Source: Acidaminococcaceae bacterium UBA2453
Lineage (GTDB): Bacteria > Bacillota > Negativicutes > Acidaminococcales > Acidaminococcaceae
Direction: 5' to 3'
Assembly: GCA_002342505.1 (NCBI GenBank)
Contig: DDQB01000032.1
Location: 6,447-37,567, forward strand
DNA: 31,121 nucleotides
In this document: positions 1 through 8,265 of the stretch, in pieces
How positions within the stretch are numbered: the stretch's first letter is position 1
How the letters are laid out: every line of letters starts with the position of its first letter
Translations under genes and position numbers: made by a program
The notes under the pieces: generated by a model
Told to the model about the DNA's origin: nothing
Database searches by the model: none
The model's input: the letters and a program-made list of their open reading frames with translations, nothing else

Positions 1-2
1 CC

Positions 3-953
3 CTGCCTTTTGTGGAAAAAGGAAGCATCATCTTAATTGGCGCCACCACGGAGAATCCATCTTTTGAAGTGAACGGGGCGCTGCTTTCCCGTTGCCGCGT
101 CTTTGTGCTGCAGTCGCTGGCAGCGGATGATTTGAAGAAAATGTTGCGTCACGCACTGGAAAGTCCTAAAGGACTGGGCGGGCAGAAAATTGAAATTACA
201 GAAGACCTGCTTGACCTGATTGCCAACTTTGCCAACGGGGATGCCCGGTCGGCGCTTTCTACCCTGGAGATGGTGGTGCTGAACGGGGACATGGACGGCG
301 ACACGGTTGTGGTGAACCGTGATATTTTGGAGCAGTGTATTTCCAAAAAGTCGCTGTTGTATGATAAAAACGGCGAGGAACATTACAATCTGATCTCCGC
401 CCTGCACAAAAGCATGCGCAACTCTGACCCGGATGCGGCGGTGTACTGGCTGGCCCGGATGCTGGAGGCAGGGGAGGATCCCCTGTATGTGGCCCGACGG
501 GTGACGCGTTTTGCCAGCGAAGACGTGGGCATGGCGGATCCCAAAGCGTTGGAGATTGCCGTGGCGGCCTACCAGGCCTGTCATTTTATCGGCATGCCGG
601 AATGCACTGTGCACCTGACGGAAGCTGTGGTGTACATGGCGCTGGCGCCCAAGTCAAATGCGATGGAAGTGGCTTACAATACAGCCCGGGCGGATGCGCT
701 GAACATGATTGCGGAACCGGTGCCGCTGGTGATTCGCAACGCGCCTACAAAGTTAATGAAAGAACTGAATTACGGCAAGGGCTATCAGTATGCCCACGAT
801 ACGGAAGAGAAACTGACGAATATGCAATGCCTGCCGGATTCCCTGCTGGGGAAATGCTATTACCGGCCTACCGAGGAAGGCTTTGAGGCAAAGTACAAGG
901 AGCGGCTGCGGCAGATCAAGGAATGGAAGCGGCAGCACGGGGCCAAGATATGA
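3..953 (+). CDS. rarA: RarA/MgsA replication-associated recombination ATPase (5' truncated by window edge)
   Basis: RarA is a AAA+ clamp-loader-like ATPase that acts at stalled replication forks as a homotetramer and interacts with SSB. The N-terminal Walker A and Walker B parts lie before the window; the reading frame is open to the first bases. Visible at the left edge is the sensor-1 strand and following loop (IILIGATTENPSFEVN), a family hallmark, then LLSRCRVFVL with the arginine-finger region. After this come the lid domain and the C-terminal tetramerisation region (EDVGMADPKALEIAVAAYQA, then PLVIRNAPTKLMKELNYGKGYQYAH). The C-terminus (YYRPTEEGFEAKYKERL...) is typical of the family and intact. 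GTG at 12 is not the real start, because family sequence continues upstream of it. A 138-base gap separates it from the next gene. Identity is very secure. Confidence 0.96.
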   Translation: MPFVEKGSIILIGATTENPSFEVNGALLSRCRVFVLQSLAADDLKKMLRHALESPKGLGGQKIEITEDLLDLIANFANGDARSALSTLEMVVLNGDMDGDTVVVNRDILEQCISKKSLLYDKNGEEHYNLISALHKSMRNSDPDAAVYWLARMLEAGEDPLYVARRVTRFASEDVGMADPKALEIAVAAYQACHFIGMPECTVHLTEAVVYMALAPKSNAMEVAYNTARADALNMIAEPVPLVIRNAPTKLMKELNYGKGYQYAHDTEEKLTNMQCLPDSLLGKCYYRPTEEGFEAKYKERLRQIKEWKRQHGAKI

Positions 954-1091
954 TTAAATGCTGTCAGGCGCGGCGTTGCGTCGAAAGACATTGACGAAGT
1001 TTTGCTGCGGACTTGCCGGCTGGCACGCGGGGAAATATATCTGTAATTTTATCAATGCGCAGGAGAAGACGGCTGATAACGGAGTGAGAGC

Positions 1092-2645
1092 ATGGACGTA
1101 TTGGAAAAACTCAAAATTTTGGCTGACGCGGCAAAATACGATGCGGCCTGTACGTCCAGCGGTCTGGAACGGAAAGGGACGGGCTTTGCCATGGGGTCTT
1201 CCCGGGACTTTGGTATCTGTCACAGCTTTGCGGGAGACGGGCGCTGCATCAGTTTGTTAAAAGTGTTGCTGACAAACTGCTGCAGTTTTGACTGTGTGTA
1301 TTGCGTGAACCGTCGCAGCAATGCTGCCAGGCGGACTGCCTTTACGCCACGGGAGCTGGCAGACCTGACCTGGCAGTTTTACCGGCGGAATTATATTGAA
1401 GGCCTGTTCCTGAGTTCGGCCGTTTGGAAGTCGCCGGACTACACCAGCGAACAGATGCTGAAGGCGCTGGAGATCCTCCGGTATGAGTATCAGTTTGGCG
1501 GCTACATCCATGTGAAGGTAATTCCTGGGACCAGCCCGCTTCTGGTGGAAAAGCTGGGAACGCTGGCAGACCGTATCAGCGTGAACATTGAATTGCCGTC
1601 GTCCGGCAGTCTGCAGAAGCTGGCGCCGGATAAGTCCAAAGACAAGATCCTTCTTCCCATGAAACAGATCCAAAATAAGATCAGCGAGAACCGGCAGGGA
1701 CGGGGCCGCTTTGGCGGGATACAGCCCGTGGGGAAACAAAAGGAACTGGCGAAGGGGACCGATGCGAATGGATTGCTGTATGACGGAAGCATAACGAATA
1801 TTACAAAGGAAGAAACAGACAGCCGCTGCCTGGAAGAAGCAACGCCGTATGCGTCGCAACAGACGGACCGGAATGCTCTGCAGAAACCCTGGAAAAAAGG
1901 AAGAAGCAGTTTTGCCCCAGCCGGGCAGAGCACCCAGATGATTATTGGCGCGTCTCCGGAAAGCGACCGGCAGATCCTGCGCCTGACGGAAGGCCTGTAT
2001 CATCAGTATCAGATGAAACGCGTTTTTTATTCTGCCTATATCCCGGTGGTGGAGGACAGCCGCCTTCCTTCAAAAGAAACCCTTCCGCCCTTATGGCGGG
2101 AGCATCGGTTGTATCAGGCGGACTGGCTGCTACGCTTTTACGGGTTTACGGCTTCGGAACTGCTGGATGAAACAAATCCGCAGCTACATCCGTATCTGGA
2201 TCCGAAATGTCATTGGGCACTGCGTCATCCGGAAGGGTTCCCGGTGGAAGTGAACCGGGCATCCTTTGATGAACTGTTGCGGGTCCCCGGTATCGGTACG
2301 GAAAGCGCATATCGTATTGTCCGGGCCCGGAAGCTGTGCCTGCTGGACTGGGATGGTCTGAAATACATCGGCGTGGTGCTGAAACGCGCCCGGTATTTTC
2401 TGCTGTGTAAGGGGAAACCATTCCCCTTATTATCACGGAGCAAAGAGGATTTTTTAATGGCTATGATGTCGCCGAAAGAACGAGCCTTATTCCGGCAGCG
2501 GGAACGGCAGTGGTTCCAGCCGTCGCTGTTTGACGGGTTCACAACGGATGCGCCTTACAGTGAAAAGGGAACGGCTTCCGTTCCTGTGTTGGACGACAGG
2601 CAGAAAGAGGCGTTGCAATGCGTAACGATACCGGTGTTCGGATGA
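1092..2645 (+). CDS. Radical SAM protein of the UDG-linked DNA modification/repair family (TIGR03916-like)
   Basis: This is a putative radical S-adenosylmethionine enzyme. It carries the 4Fe-4S motif C-x3-C-x2-C at Cys64, Cys68 and Cys71 (CSFDCVYC), preceded by LLKVLLTNC, and a conserved FLSSAVWKSPDYTSEQM segment. The core continues with FAPAGQSTQMIIGASPE near residues 274-290. A helix-hairpin-helix DNA-binding motif (VPGIGTESAYRIV) sits at about 388-415, so nucleic acid is the likely substrate. The family is named for its association with a partner protein related to uracil-DNA glycosylase; its chemistry is not known to me. Start ATG 1092 has GGAG about 8 bases upstream. The next gene overlaps its 3' end, supporting joint function. 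Unusual: residues about 197-268 form a polar, Gly/Lys/Gln-rich stretch between two conserved blocks. Confidence 0.88.
   Translation: MDVLEKLKILADAAKYDAACTSSGLERKGTGFAMGSSRDFGICHSFAGDGRCISLLKVLLTNCCSFDCVYCVNRRSNAARRTAFTPRELADLTWQFYRRNYIEGLFLSSAVWKSPDYTSEQMLKALEILRYEYQFGGYIHVKVIPGTSPLLVEKLGTLADRISVNIELPSSGSLQKLAPDKSKDKILLPMKQIQNKISENRQGRGRFGGIQPVGKQKELAKGTDANGLLYDGSITNITKEETDSRCLEEATPYASQQTDRNALQKPWKKGRSSFAPAGQSTQMIIGASPESDRQILRLTEGLYHQYQMKRVFYSAYIPVVEDSRLPSKETLPPLWREHRLYQADWLLRFYGFTASELLDETNPQLHPYLDPKCHWALRHPEGFPVEVNRASFDELLRVPGIGTESAYRIVRARKLCLLDWDGLKYIGVVLKRARYFLLCKGKPFPLLSRSKEDFLMAMMSPKERALFRQRERQWFQPSLFDGFTTDAPYSEKGTASVPVLDDRQKEALQCVTIPVFG
2408..2429 (+). repeat. Perfect 9-bp inverted repeat inside the radical SAM gene
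   Basis: TAAGGGGAA (2408-2416) and TTCCCCTTA (2421-2429) are exact reverse complements around a 4-base loop (ACCA). It lies in frame in the coding sequence, about 215 bases before the stop codon. It has no T-tract after it, so it is not a standard intrinsic terminator. It may be chance or an RNA stability or processing element. Confidence 0.5.
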
Positions 2646-3508
2646 CGGACGGGTTGGCGGAAAGGCAATTTGCATATTCTTATGAAGGGAAAGAACTGCA
2701 TGCTGTCATTCCGGCAACGACCCCGGATCTGGCCTATTATTATGACGGGACTTGGGAAGGCTGGCTCTGTTGCGTAGGAGAAAGTTATCTGGCGAAAGAG
2801 ATTCCGGGCGTCATTGTTCCGCAAACAGAAGAGGATGGTTTCGTAGAAGAGAATCTGTTTTATACCAGGACGATCGTAACGCGGACGGATTTGGCCAGAC
2901 GGGTCTGCAACGGGATCGTCGCCAGGATTGGCGCTGATTTCCTGCAGATCCTGCAGCGCGTTTTCTGTTCCTGCATTCCGGATAAGGAAGCGCAGATGCT
3001 TTTGTTTACGCATAAGGGGTTCCGTTATGGGAAACAGATCCTGTACCTGCGACAGGATGTTGCAGTAAAAAATGTATTAAAAGGATTACGGGATCTGGGC
3101 CGCGAGGTGGATAAGTGGTGGGGGTTTGTCCGTTTCAGTGATGTGCGGGGTATTCTTGTTGCCGTCATTGGCGCGAAGAATCATGTGCTGCCTTTTATCG
3201 CGCCTCATTTTTGTGACCGTTACCACAATGAAACGTTTATGATCTTTGACCGCAACCATCGCATGGCGTTGTTGTACCGGCCGGGAGAAAAAGCCATTGT
3301 GCCCATGGAAGAATTTGCCATAGCGGAGATCAGTGAAGAAGAACAACGGTACCGCTCCCTTTGGAAGCAGTACTATGATGCCATTGAGATACAGCCGCGG
3401 CACAATGAAACGTGCAGGCGTACGCATATGCCGAAACGGTACTGGGATTTTCTGACGGAGATGACGGAATCAGAAGATTGCATTTCTGCGTATAAAGAAT
3501 TAAAATGA
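2618..3508 (+). CDS. DUF4130 / TIGR03915-type DNA metabolism protein, partner of the radical SAM protein
   Basis: This matches the family of probable DNA-metabolism proteins found beside the radical SAM protein just upstream. Recognisable blocks are a central DVRGILVAVIGAKNHVLPFI segment, then APHFCDRYHNETFMIFDRNH, the conserved core of DUF4130, and the C-terminal WKQYYDAIEIQPRHN...RRTHMPKRYWDFLTEM. In some bacteria this domain is fused to an uracil-DNA-glycosylase-like domain; at 296 residues this copy ends without one. Two starts are possible: ATG 2618, with AGAGG about 7 bases upstream and a 28-base overlap with the previous gene, or ATG 2642, giving an ATGA overlap but no clear ribosome site. 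I chose 2618. Function is inferred from family and neighbour only. Confidence 0.85.
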   Translation: MRNDTGVRMTDGLAERQFAYSYEGKELHAVIPATTPDLAYYYDGTWEGWLCCVGESYLAKEIPGVIVPQTEEDGFVEENLFYTRTIVTRTDLARRVCNGIVARIGADFLQILQRVFCSCIPDKEAQMLLFTHKGFRYGKQILYLRQDVAVKNVLKGLRDLGREVDKWWGFVRFSDVRGILVAVIGAKNHVLPFIAPHFCDRYHNETFMIFDRNHRMALLYRPGEKAIVPMEEFAIAEISEEEQRYRSLWKQYYDAIEIQPRHNETCRRTHMPKRYWDFLTEMTESEDCISAYKELK

Positions 3509-3595
3509 AATAAGAGTTGTATAAATGAGTTTGTATGATGGGCAGAGTCTTTTATTTATATATAAATGCCGTCGTTTCCGAAAACCCGGGCGTTG

Positions 3596-3673
3596 GTTCC
3601 GCAACCTGCGGGGACGGAAGGACGAGAGTGGCGGCGTATTCTACTGTGTTTGAGTTCCGTAATCTGCGGGAAC
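3596..3673. repeat. Two imperfect 20-bp repeats, each able to form a hairpin, upstream of the first AsmA-like gene
   Basis: Copy 1 is at 3596-3615 and copy 2 at 3654-3673, sharing the consensus GTTCCGYAAYCTGCGGGRAC (17 of 20 identical, start-to-start distance 58). Similarity continues weakly about 10 bases downstream (AAGG-CG-G). Each copy can pair its GTTCC end with its GG(G/A)AC end; one difference turns a T-A pair into T-G, so pairing is kept. No T-tract follows either copy. The 208-base gap 3509-3716 holds nothing else that I can name. Confidence 0.55.
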
Positions 3674-3716
3674 TAAAGGTCGGGGACTGCATCTTATATT
3701 GAGGGGTTTTATTGCG

Positions 3717-5156
3717 ATGCAACTGTTCAATGAAAGTGTTTCTGAAAAAGTCAAAAGAGGAGCTGGGATTTTTGGGATCGTCGCCATCGTGGCGCTGATT
3801 ATTTTTCTGGTGCTGGCACAGATCGCCAGCCGCGGCGCAGCCCGGCTGTTTAACCGCGAAATGCTGAAGCAGGACATGCTGCGCGGCAGCATCACGGTGG
3901 AAAGCATCAGCGCCAATCTGAAGGGCGACGTGGTTTTTGAGAATCTGCTGTGGGTGCAGCCTGACGGGGATGTAATCCTGCGGGTTCCAGAGGGCTCCTT
4001 CCACGTGCGGGTCTGGGATGTTATTACAAGGAATTTTAAGTCTACGACCATCCAGAGGCTGGAACTGAATAACGCATTGGTCTCTGTGGGATTTAATGAA
4101 AATATGGAAGTGGACTTTCTGGAGCAGAAGCATCTGAGCCCGGGCCGACGGGAAAAAGCGGCAGAACAGAAGAAGGGACTCTTTGGCGACGCGGACAAAG
4201 AGGAAGAGACGAATTTTAATCCGGACGGAAGAAAAATCAAGGCCGAGATCTTATTAAATGACTGTCGGCTGGAGGCCCGTTACCGAAACCGGCATTATAT
4301 TATGAACAATGTGAATGTGGATATGAAACTGGACACGTCCAACTTGACCCATGTCAAACTGTCTACGGGAAAATTTGGCGGAACGATGGTGGGAGGCGGC
4401 ATTTCGGTGGCCGGTTCGGTTAATTTTAAACCGGAAACGCCGGAAATGGATCTGGATGTTTCTATTCGCGATGTGGAGCCCGACTCGCTGGGAATCGGTA
4501 TGAAACTGAAAGACCATATGACGCTGGTAACCAAACTTACAGGCCCGGTGACGTCGCCTGTGGGAAGAGGGACGGTCCGGATGAAGGAACTGAATATTCC
4601 CGCGTTGCATTTTACCGATGTCATCGGGGACGTAAATTATTCCAATTCGCTGTTCCGTTTAACTGATGTGAACGCGAAAGTGTATGGCGGCCGGTTAAAA
4701 GCCCGAGGAGATTATAATCTGGATACCCGCAGATATAATATTTACGGTAAGGGAACCGATCTGGACAGCCGGATCGCGTTACGGGATATGAATTTTTCCT
4801 GCCGCGTGGATACGGAACTGACGGTGCGATGCGACGGGAATCCCCGACACATCCTGATATATGGTAATTTTAAATCCGGTAAGGGAAGGTACTCCATCAT
4901 TCCCTTTGACAGTTTGCAGGGGCGGTTTTCCAACCGCTACAGGGAACTTAAGATTTATGACGCAAAAATCGTGATGCCATTTGGAACGATCACGACGGAT
5001 GCGTTCAGCATTATTAACGGGAAACTGACGCTGGGGCCGATTCTGTATACGGATCCGGACACCGGGAAGGTCATTACAATCAGAAAAGCTGACAGGAAAG
5101 ACGGCTCTGTCGAAAAATCTGGCAAACAAGACGATGCTGTTAAAAACAAGAAATAG
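3717..5156 (+). CDS. AsmA-like envelope protein, copy 1
   Basis: The 479-residue product has one N-terminal membrane helix (about residues 16-37, GIFGIVAIVALIIFLVLAQI) followed by a long beta-rich region with repeated GDVVFENLLWVQPDG-like and GRLKARGDYNL-like strands, as in the AsmA/TamB superfamily. Those proteins are anchored in the inner membrane and cross the periplasm, and are implicated in lipid movement to the outer membrane; for this protein that role is inference. ATG 3717 is preferred because GAGGGG lies 10 bases upstream; a TTG at 3699 is in frame but lacks a site. Residues about 135-170 form a charged Glu/Lys-rich stretch (EKAAEQKKGLFGDADKEEE). It is paralogous to the gene at 12566. 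addB follows after 31 bases, so co-transcription is likely. Confidence 0.75.
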   Translation: MQLFNESVSEKVKRGAGIFGIVAIVALIIFLVLAQIASRGAARLFNREMLKQDMLRGSITVESISANLKGDVVFENLLWVQPDGDVILRVPEGSFHVRVWDVITRNFKSTTIQRLELNNALVSVGFNENMEVDFLEQKHLSPGRREKAAEQKKGLFGDADKEEETNFNPDGRKIKAEILLNDCRLEARYRNRHYIMNNVNVDMKLDTSNLTHVKLSTGKFGGTMVGGGISVAGSVNFKPETPEMDLDVSIRDVEPDSLGIGMKLKDHMTLVTKLTGPVTSPVGRGTVRMKELNIPALHFTDVIGDVNYSNSLFRLTDVNAKVYGGRLKARGDYNLDTRRYNIYGKGTDLDSRIALRDMNFSCRVDTELTVRCDGNPRHILIYGNFKSGKGRYSIIPFDSLQGRFSNRYRELKIYDAKIVMPFGTITTDAFSIINGKLTLGPILYTDPDTGKVITIRKADRKDGSVEKSGKQDDAVKNKK

Positions 5157-5187
5157 GAAAGACAGGAGAAAGAAATAAGGTGACCGC

Positions 5188-8100
5188 ATGTTACATATAG
5201 TGAAAGTTCCGCTTGGCTGCAGCGCCGCCGACATCTTCTTTAAAAAGGCGATGGCGCGTGGGTATAACGATGTCATGCTGGTGACTTCTTCCCGGGCGCT
5301 GGTGCAGCGGGCCAGAAGCCGGGGAGTCAATGCTGTTAATTTTGATTATCTGGCTAACGCAGTCCTGCGGCAGCGCGAGGTGGACCACGTGCGGAAGATC
5401 AGCCGCAGGACGCAGGAACTTATCGTTGGAAAAATTTTGGATAGGCTGGCGCAGGAAGGGAAGCTGCATTATTTTGCGGGACTGGTTTCCAAAAAGGGAT
5501 TCCTTCGTTCCATGACAGCTCTGATGGATCAGATAGGAAGCTGCGGTGCGACGCCGGATGAAATTGCGACTGCGTTTTCCCATTGGGAAGGAAGATCGGA
5601 GTCTTTCTGCCAGAAGGATCGGGAAGTAGCGGAAGTGTACCGGGAATACCTTGCGTATCTGATCCGGCATGACGTGTTTGATGTACAGGGATTATACCGC
5701 ATGGCGGTGGAAACTGTATCGGCTCTGGACGGAACATCCAGTCCGTTTTCGTGGAAGGCGCTGTATGTAATGGGCTTTTATCAGTTTGATGCGCTGCAGC
5801 TGGAGATGATCCGGCAGCTCAGCCGGTTTCTGGATATCTGGATCGCGCTGCCGTATGAGGCGCAGCGCCCGGAATTATACGGCGTGACGGAATTTACATA
5901 CGGCAGTCTGATGGGCTACGCAACGACGGAACAGATTTCTTTTTCACCGACAAGGGAGCGGAAGCCCGCATTGCGGCATATCCTGCAGGGGCTGCGCAAC
6001 CCTGCGGCGAAACCGGTTCCTGTCGCCGACGGGATAGAAATCTGGCAGACGGCGGATAAAAATGAAGAGATCCGAACAGTATTGCGCGACATTAAATTAC
6101 AGATACGTGATCGTAAGGTCCGCCCGGATGAGATTACCATGGTGGTGCGGCGCATGGATGAATACAGCGGGATCCGCGCATTGTGTGACGAATATGGGAT
6201 CCCGGTGCAGATGACGGCCGGCGCTTCCCTTTCTGCCAATCCTCTTTTTAACTATATGCTGGCCGGTTTGAAGCTGGCGTCACTGCATGGCAGGGAGAAG
6301 GCAGATGCCTGCATCCGCTTTTTATCGCTGCCGATGCAGCGGTTTGTTTTGGGACTGCCTGTGGAAATTGTAACGGAAATTGCGGCGCAGCGGTATTATA
6401 CAAATTGCGAAGCGTTTATGGAACAGATGTTCCGTCGCGTGGAAAAAGCTGCGCTGTCCTCCCTTTGGGAGCGGATAAAACAGATACCTGCGGAAGCGGC
6501 CCCGGCCAATTATTGTAAGCTGCTGGAAAACTTGCTGGATTCCCTGTCTCTTTTTCAAAAAGCAGGACTGTTGTATCGGCAGGGAGATCTGTCGCTGCAG
6601 GAATTTAAAAATATCGTCTGCGCAGCAGAAGCGATCCGGTCCCTTTTGCAAAAAATACCACAGGATTATCATTTGGGCGGATCGGGAGACCGGAACATTT
6701 CCTGCGCTGTGTTTGCGGATGTGTTAGCCGAAGCGGCGGAAGAGGAAATGCTGTCGCTGCGGCCGGAAAACAAGGAGGGGATCCTTGTGCTTTCCGCAGT
6801 GAATCTGGAGGAGATTTCCTGCAGGCAGGTATATGTGCTGGGGCTGCAGGAAAACCAGTTCCCATTTTTGAAAAAGGAAAACTGGATTTATAACGACAGC
6901 GAGCGGAACGAGCTTGCGTCGCTGGGGATCGATCTGCCCCGTTCTGCGGACGGGTATCAGGAAGACATCCATTTTTTTGCCAATGCCTGTGTGGCGGCAG
7001 AGGAGCGGCTGGTGCTGGCGTATTCCACGGAAGACGACCGGAATGTGTCACCCTATATAAATGAGATCCGGGCTTTGTTTACGAATTTGGAAATTCAGAA
7101 AAAATCATGGGAAGAAACGGTGGAAAACAGCCTTTCCCGGAAAGAAATGGAAACATCCCTGGTGCGAAAGGGGGAGACTGGCCGGTTAGGACGGCTGGTG
7201 GATCCGCTTCTTGCAGAAGCCGGCCAGAGCGATGCGAAACGCACAGGGAACGAACAAAAATGGAACGGGATGCTGGAAGATGAATTCCTTGTACAGCAGG
7301 TGGGAAAGAATATCGGAAATCGTTTCAGCGCGTCTAAACTGGAAACGTTCCGGCAGTGCCCGTTTAAGTTTTTGGTGATGTATGGCTGGCAGCAGCAGGA
7401 AATGGAACCGGCGGAAGAAGATATTGATCCTATGCAGAGGGGGAGCCTCCTGCATACGGTTCTCGAACGTTTTGTCAGCCGTCATCTGGGAGAAGGACTG
7501 GAATCGTCCCGGACGAAGGAACTGCAGGATGAACTGGATGCCGTCTTTGAGGATGTGTGCCGGGAGATGGGAGAAGACGGCAGGATCTTTACCGGCGATC
7601 TGTGGAATTATGACAAGGAACAGCTTCGCGTGATGCTGCACCGCTGGCTGAAACAGGAGATTAGTTACAGTGAAGCGGGAAATCTCCGCCCGGTTTATAC
7701 GGAAAAGGAATTTGGGCGGAAAGATGAAACGGAATTTTCGCTGGATCTTGAAAACGGGGAACGGATTTTTCTGAATGGAAAAATTGACCGGATCGACAGG
7801 GCGGAAAACGCGTATTATATTACGGATTACAAAAGCGGGGATGCGCCGGCCAGGAAGGATTTTATGGACAAAGACCTGCAGATGCCTCTGTATATTCTGG
7901 CAGCGGAGACGTTATTTGCGAAAAATGAAAATGCCGCAGTAATTGGCGGCAGTTATTACACGTTGAAGAAAGGGGAACGAAAAAGCGATTTCTGTTTTTC
8001 CGGCAGGGCGGCAGAAAATGTAATTATTCCCTGGAAGTCCCGGCCGACGAAAAAGGATGCGGACGGAAATAGAACCGGCTTTGCCGACAGTGCTGCATTG

Positions 8101-8265
8101 TGTCAGGCATTGAAAGAAACGGTGGGGAACATGCTGCAGCAGATGCGCAACGGGAGATTCAGCCCGACGCCGACCTACGGATGCGAGGTATATTGTTCGG
8201 CGGCCAGGATCTGCCGTGCTGCCGTACTGTCTCCGGATAGCAATGAGGAGGAGTCTGATGGCTGA
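5188..8265 (+). CDS. addB: AddB-type subunit of the AddAB helicase-nuclease
   Basis: AddB pairs with AddA to process double-strand breaks to recombinogenic 3' ends and, in characterised systems, reads Chi. The 1025-residue protein has a degenerate helicase-like N-terminus without Walker A (VPLGCSAADIFFKKAM), the AddB-like middle (VYVLGLQENQFPFLKKENWI), and a C-terminal RecB/PD-(D/E)XK nuclease domain: FRQCPFKF at about 721-728, RGSLLHTVLERF, then GKIDRID and ITDYKSG at about 866-882, and DLQMPLYILAAE. Iron-staple-like cysteines are C724, C999, C1003 and C1009; the last three are spaced C-x3-C-x5-C, one residue longer in the first gap than the usual C-x2-C-x5-C. ATG 5188 has AAGGTGA just upstream. 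The 3' end overlaps addA by 8 bases (ATGGCTGA), indicating translational coupling. Confidence 0.9.
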   Translation: MLHIVKVPLGCSAADIFFKKAMARGYNDVMLVTSSRALVQRARSRGVNAVNFDYLANAVLRQREVDHVRKISRRTQELIVGKILDRLAQEGKLHYFAGLVSKKGFLRSMTALMDQIGSCGATPDEIATAFSHWEGRSESFCQKDREVAEVYREYLAYLIRHDVFDVQGLYRMAVETVSALDGTSSPFSWKALYVMGFYQFDALQLEMIRQLSRFLDIWIALPYEAQRPELYGVTEFTYGSLMGYATTEQISFSPTRERKPALRHILQGLRNPAAKPVPVADGIEIWQTADKNEEIRTVLRDIKLQIRDRKVRPDEITMVVRRMDEYSGIRALCDEYGIPVQMTAGASLSANPLFNYMLAGLKLASLHGREKADACIRFLSLPMQRFVLGLPVEIVTEIAAQRYYTNCEAFMEQMFRRVEKAALSSLWERIKQIPAEAAPANYCKLLENLLDSLSLFQKAGLLYRQGDLSLQEFKNIVCAAEAIRSLLQKIPQDYHLGGSGDRNISCAVFADVLAEAAEEEMLSLRPENKEGILVLSAVNLEEISCRQVYVLGLQENQFPFLKKENWIYNDSERNELASLGIDLPRSADGYQEDIHFFANACVAAEERLVLAYSTEDDRNVSPYINEIRALFTNLEIQKKSWEETVENSLSRKEMETSLVRKGETGRLGRLVDPLLAEAGQSDAKRTGNEQKWNGMLEDEFLVQQVGKNIGNRFSASKLETFRQCPFKFLVMYGWQQQEMEPAEEDIDPMQRGSLLHTVLERFVSRHLGEGLESSRTKELQDELDAVFEDVCREMGEDGRIFTGDLWNYDKEQLRVMLHRWLKQEISYSEAGNLRPVYTEKEFGRKDETEFSLDLENGERIFLNGKIDRIDRAENAYYITDYKSGDAPARKDFMDKDLQMPLYILAAETLFAKNENAAVIGGSYYTLKKGERKSDFCFSGRAAENVIIPWKSRPTKKDADGNRTGFADSAALCQALKETVGNMLQQMRNGRFSPTPTYGCEVYCSAARICRAAVLSPDSNEEESDG

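Noticed and set aside
1013..1041. TTGCCG and TATATC with 17-base spacing before the radical SAM gene
   Set aside because: Both boxes match the consensus poorly, so I cannot support a promoter.
1257..2003. Long open frame (about 248 codons) on the minus strand within the radical SAM gene
   Set aside because: It has no family-like protein sequence and lies opposite a clearly conserved gene; it is a product of codon bias.
3552..4133. Minus-strand open frame across the repeat region and start of the first AsmA-like gene
   Set aside because: Half of it is antisense to the AsmA-like gene and the rest covers the hairpin repeats; no ribosome site or recognisable protein.
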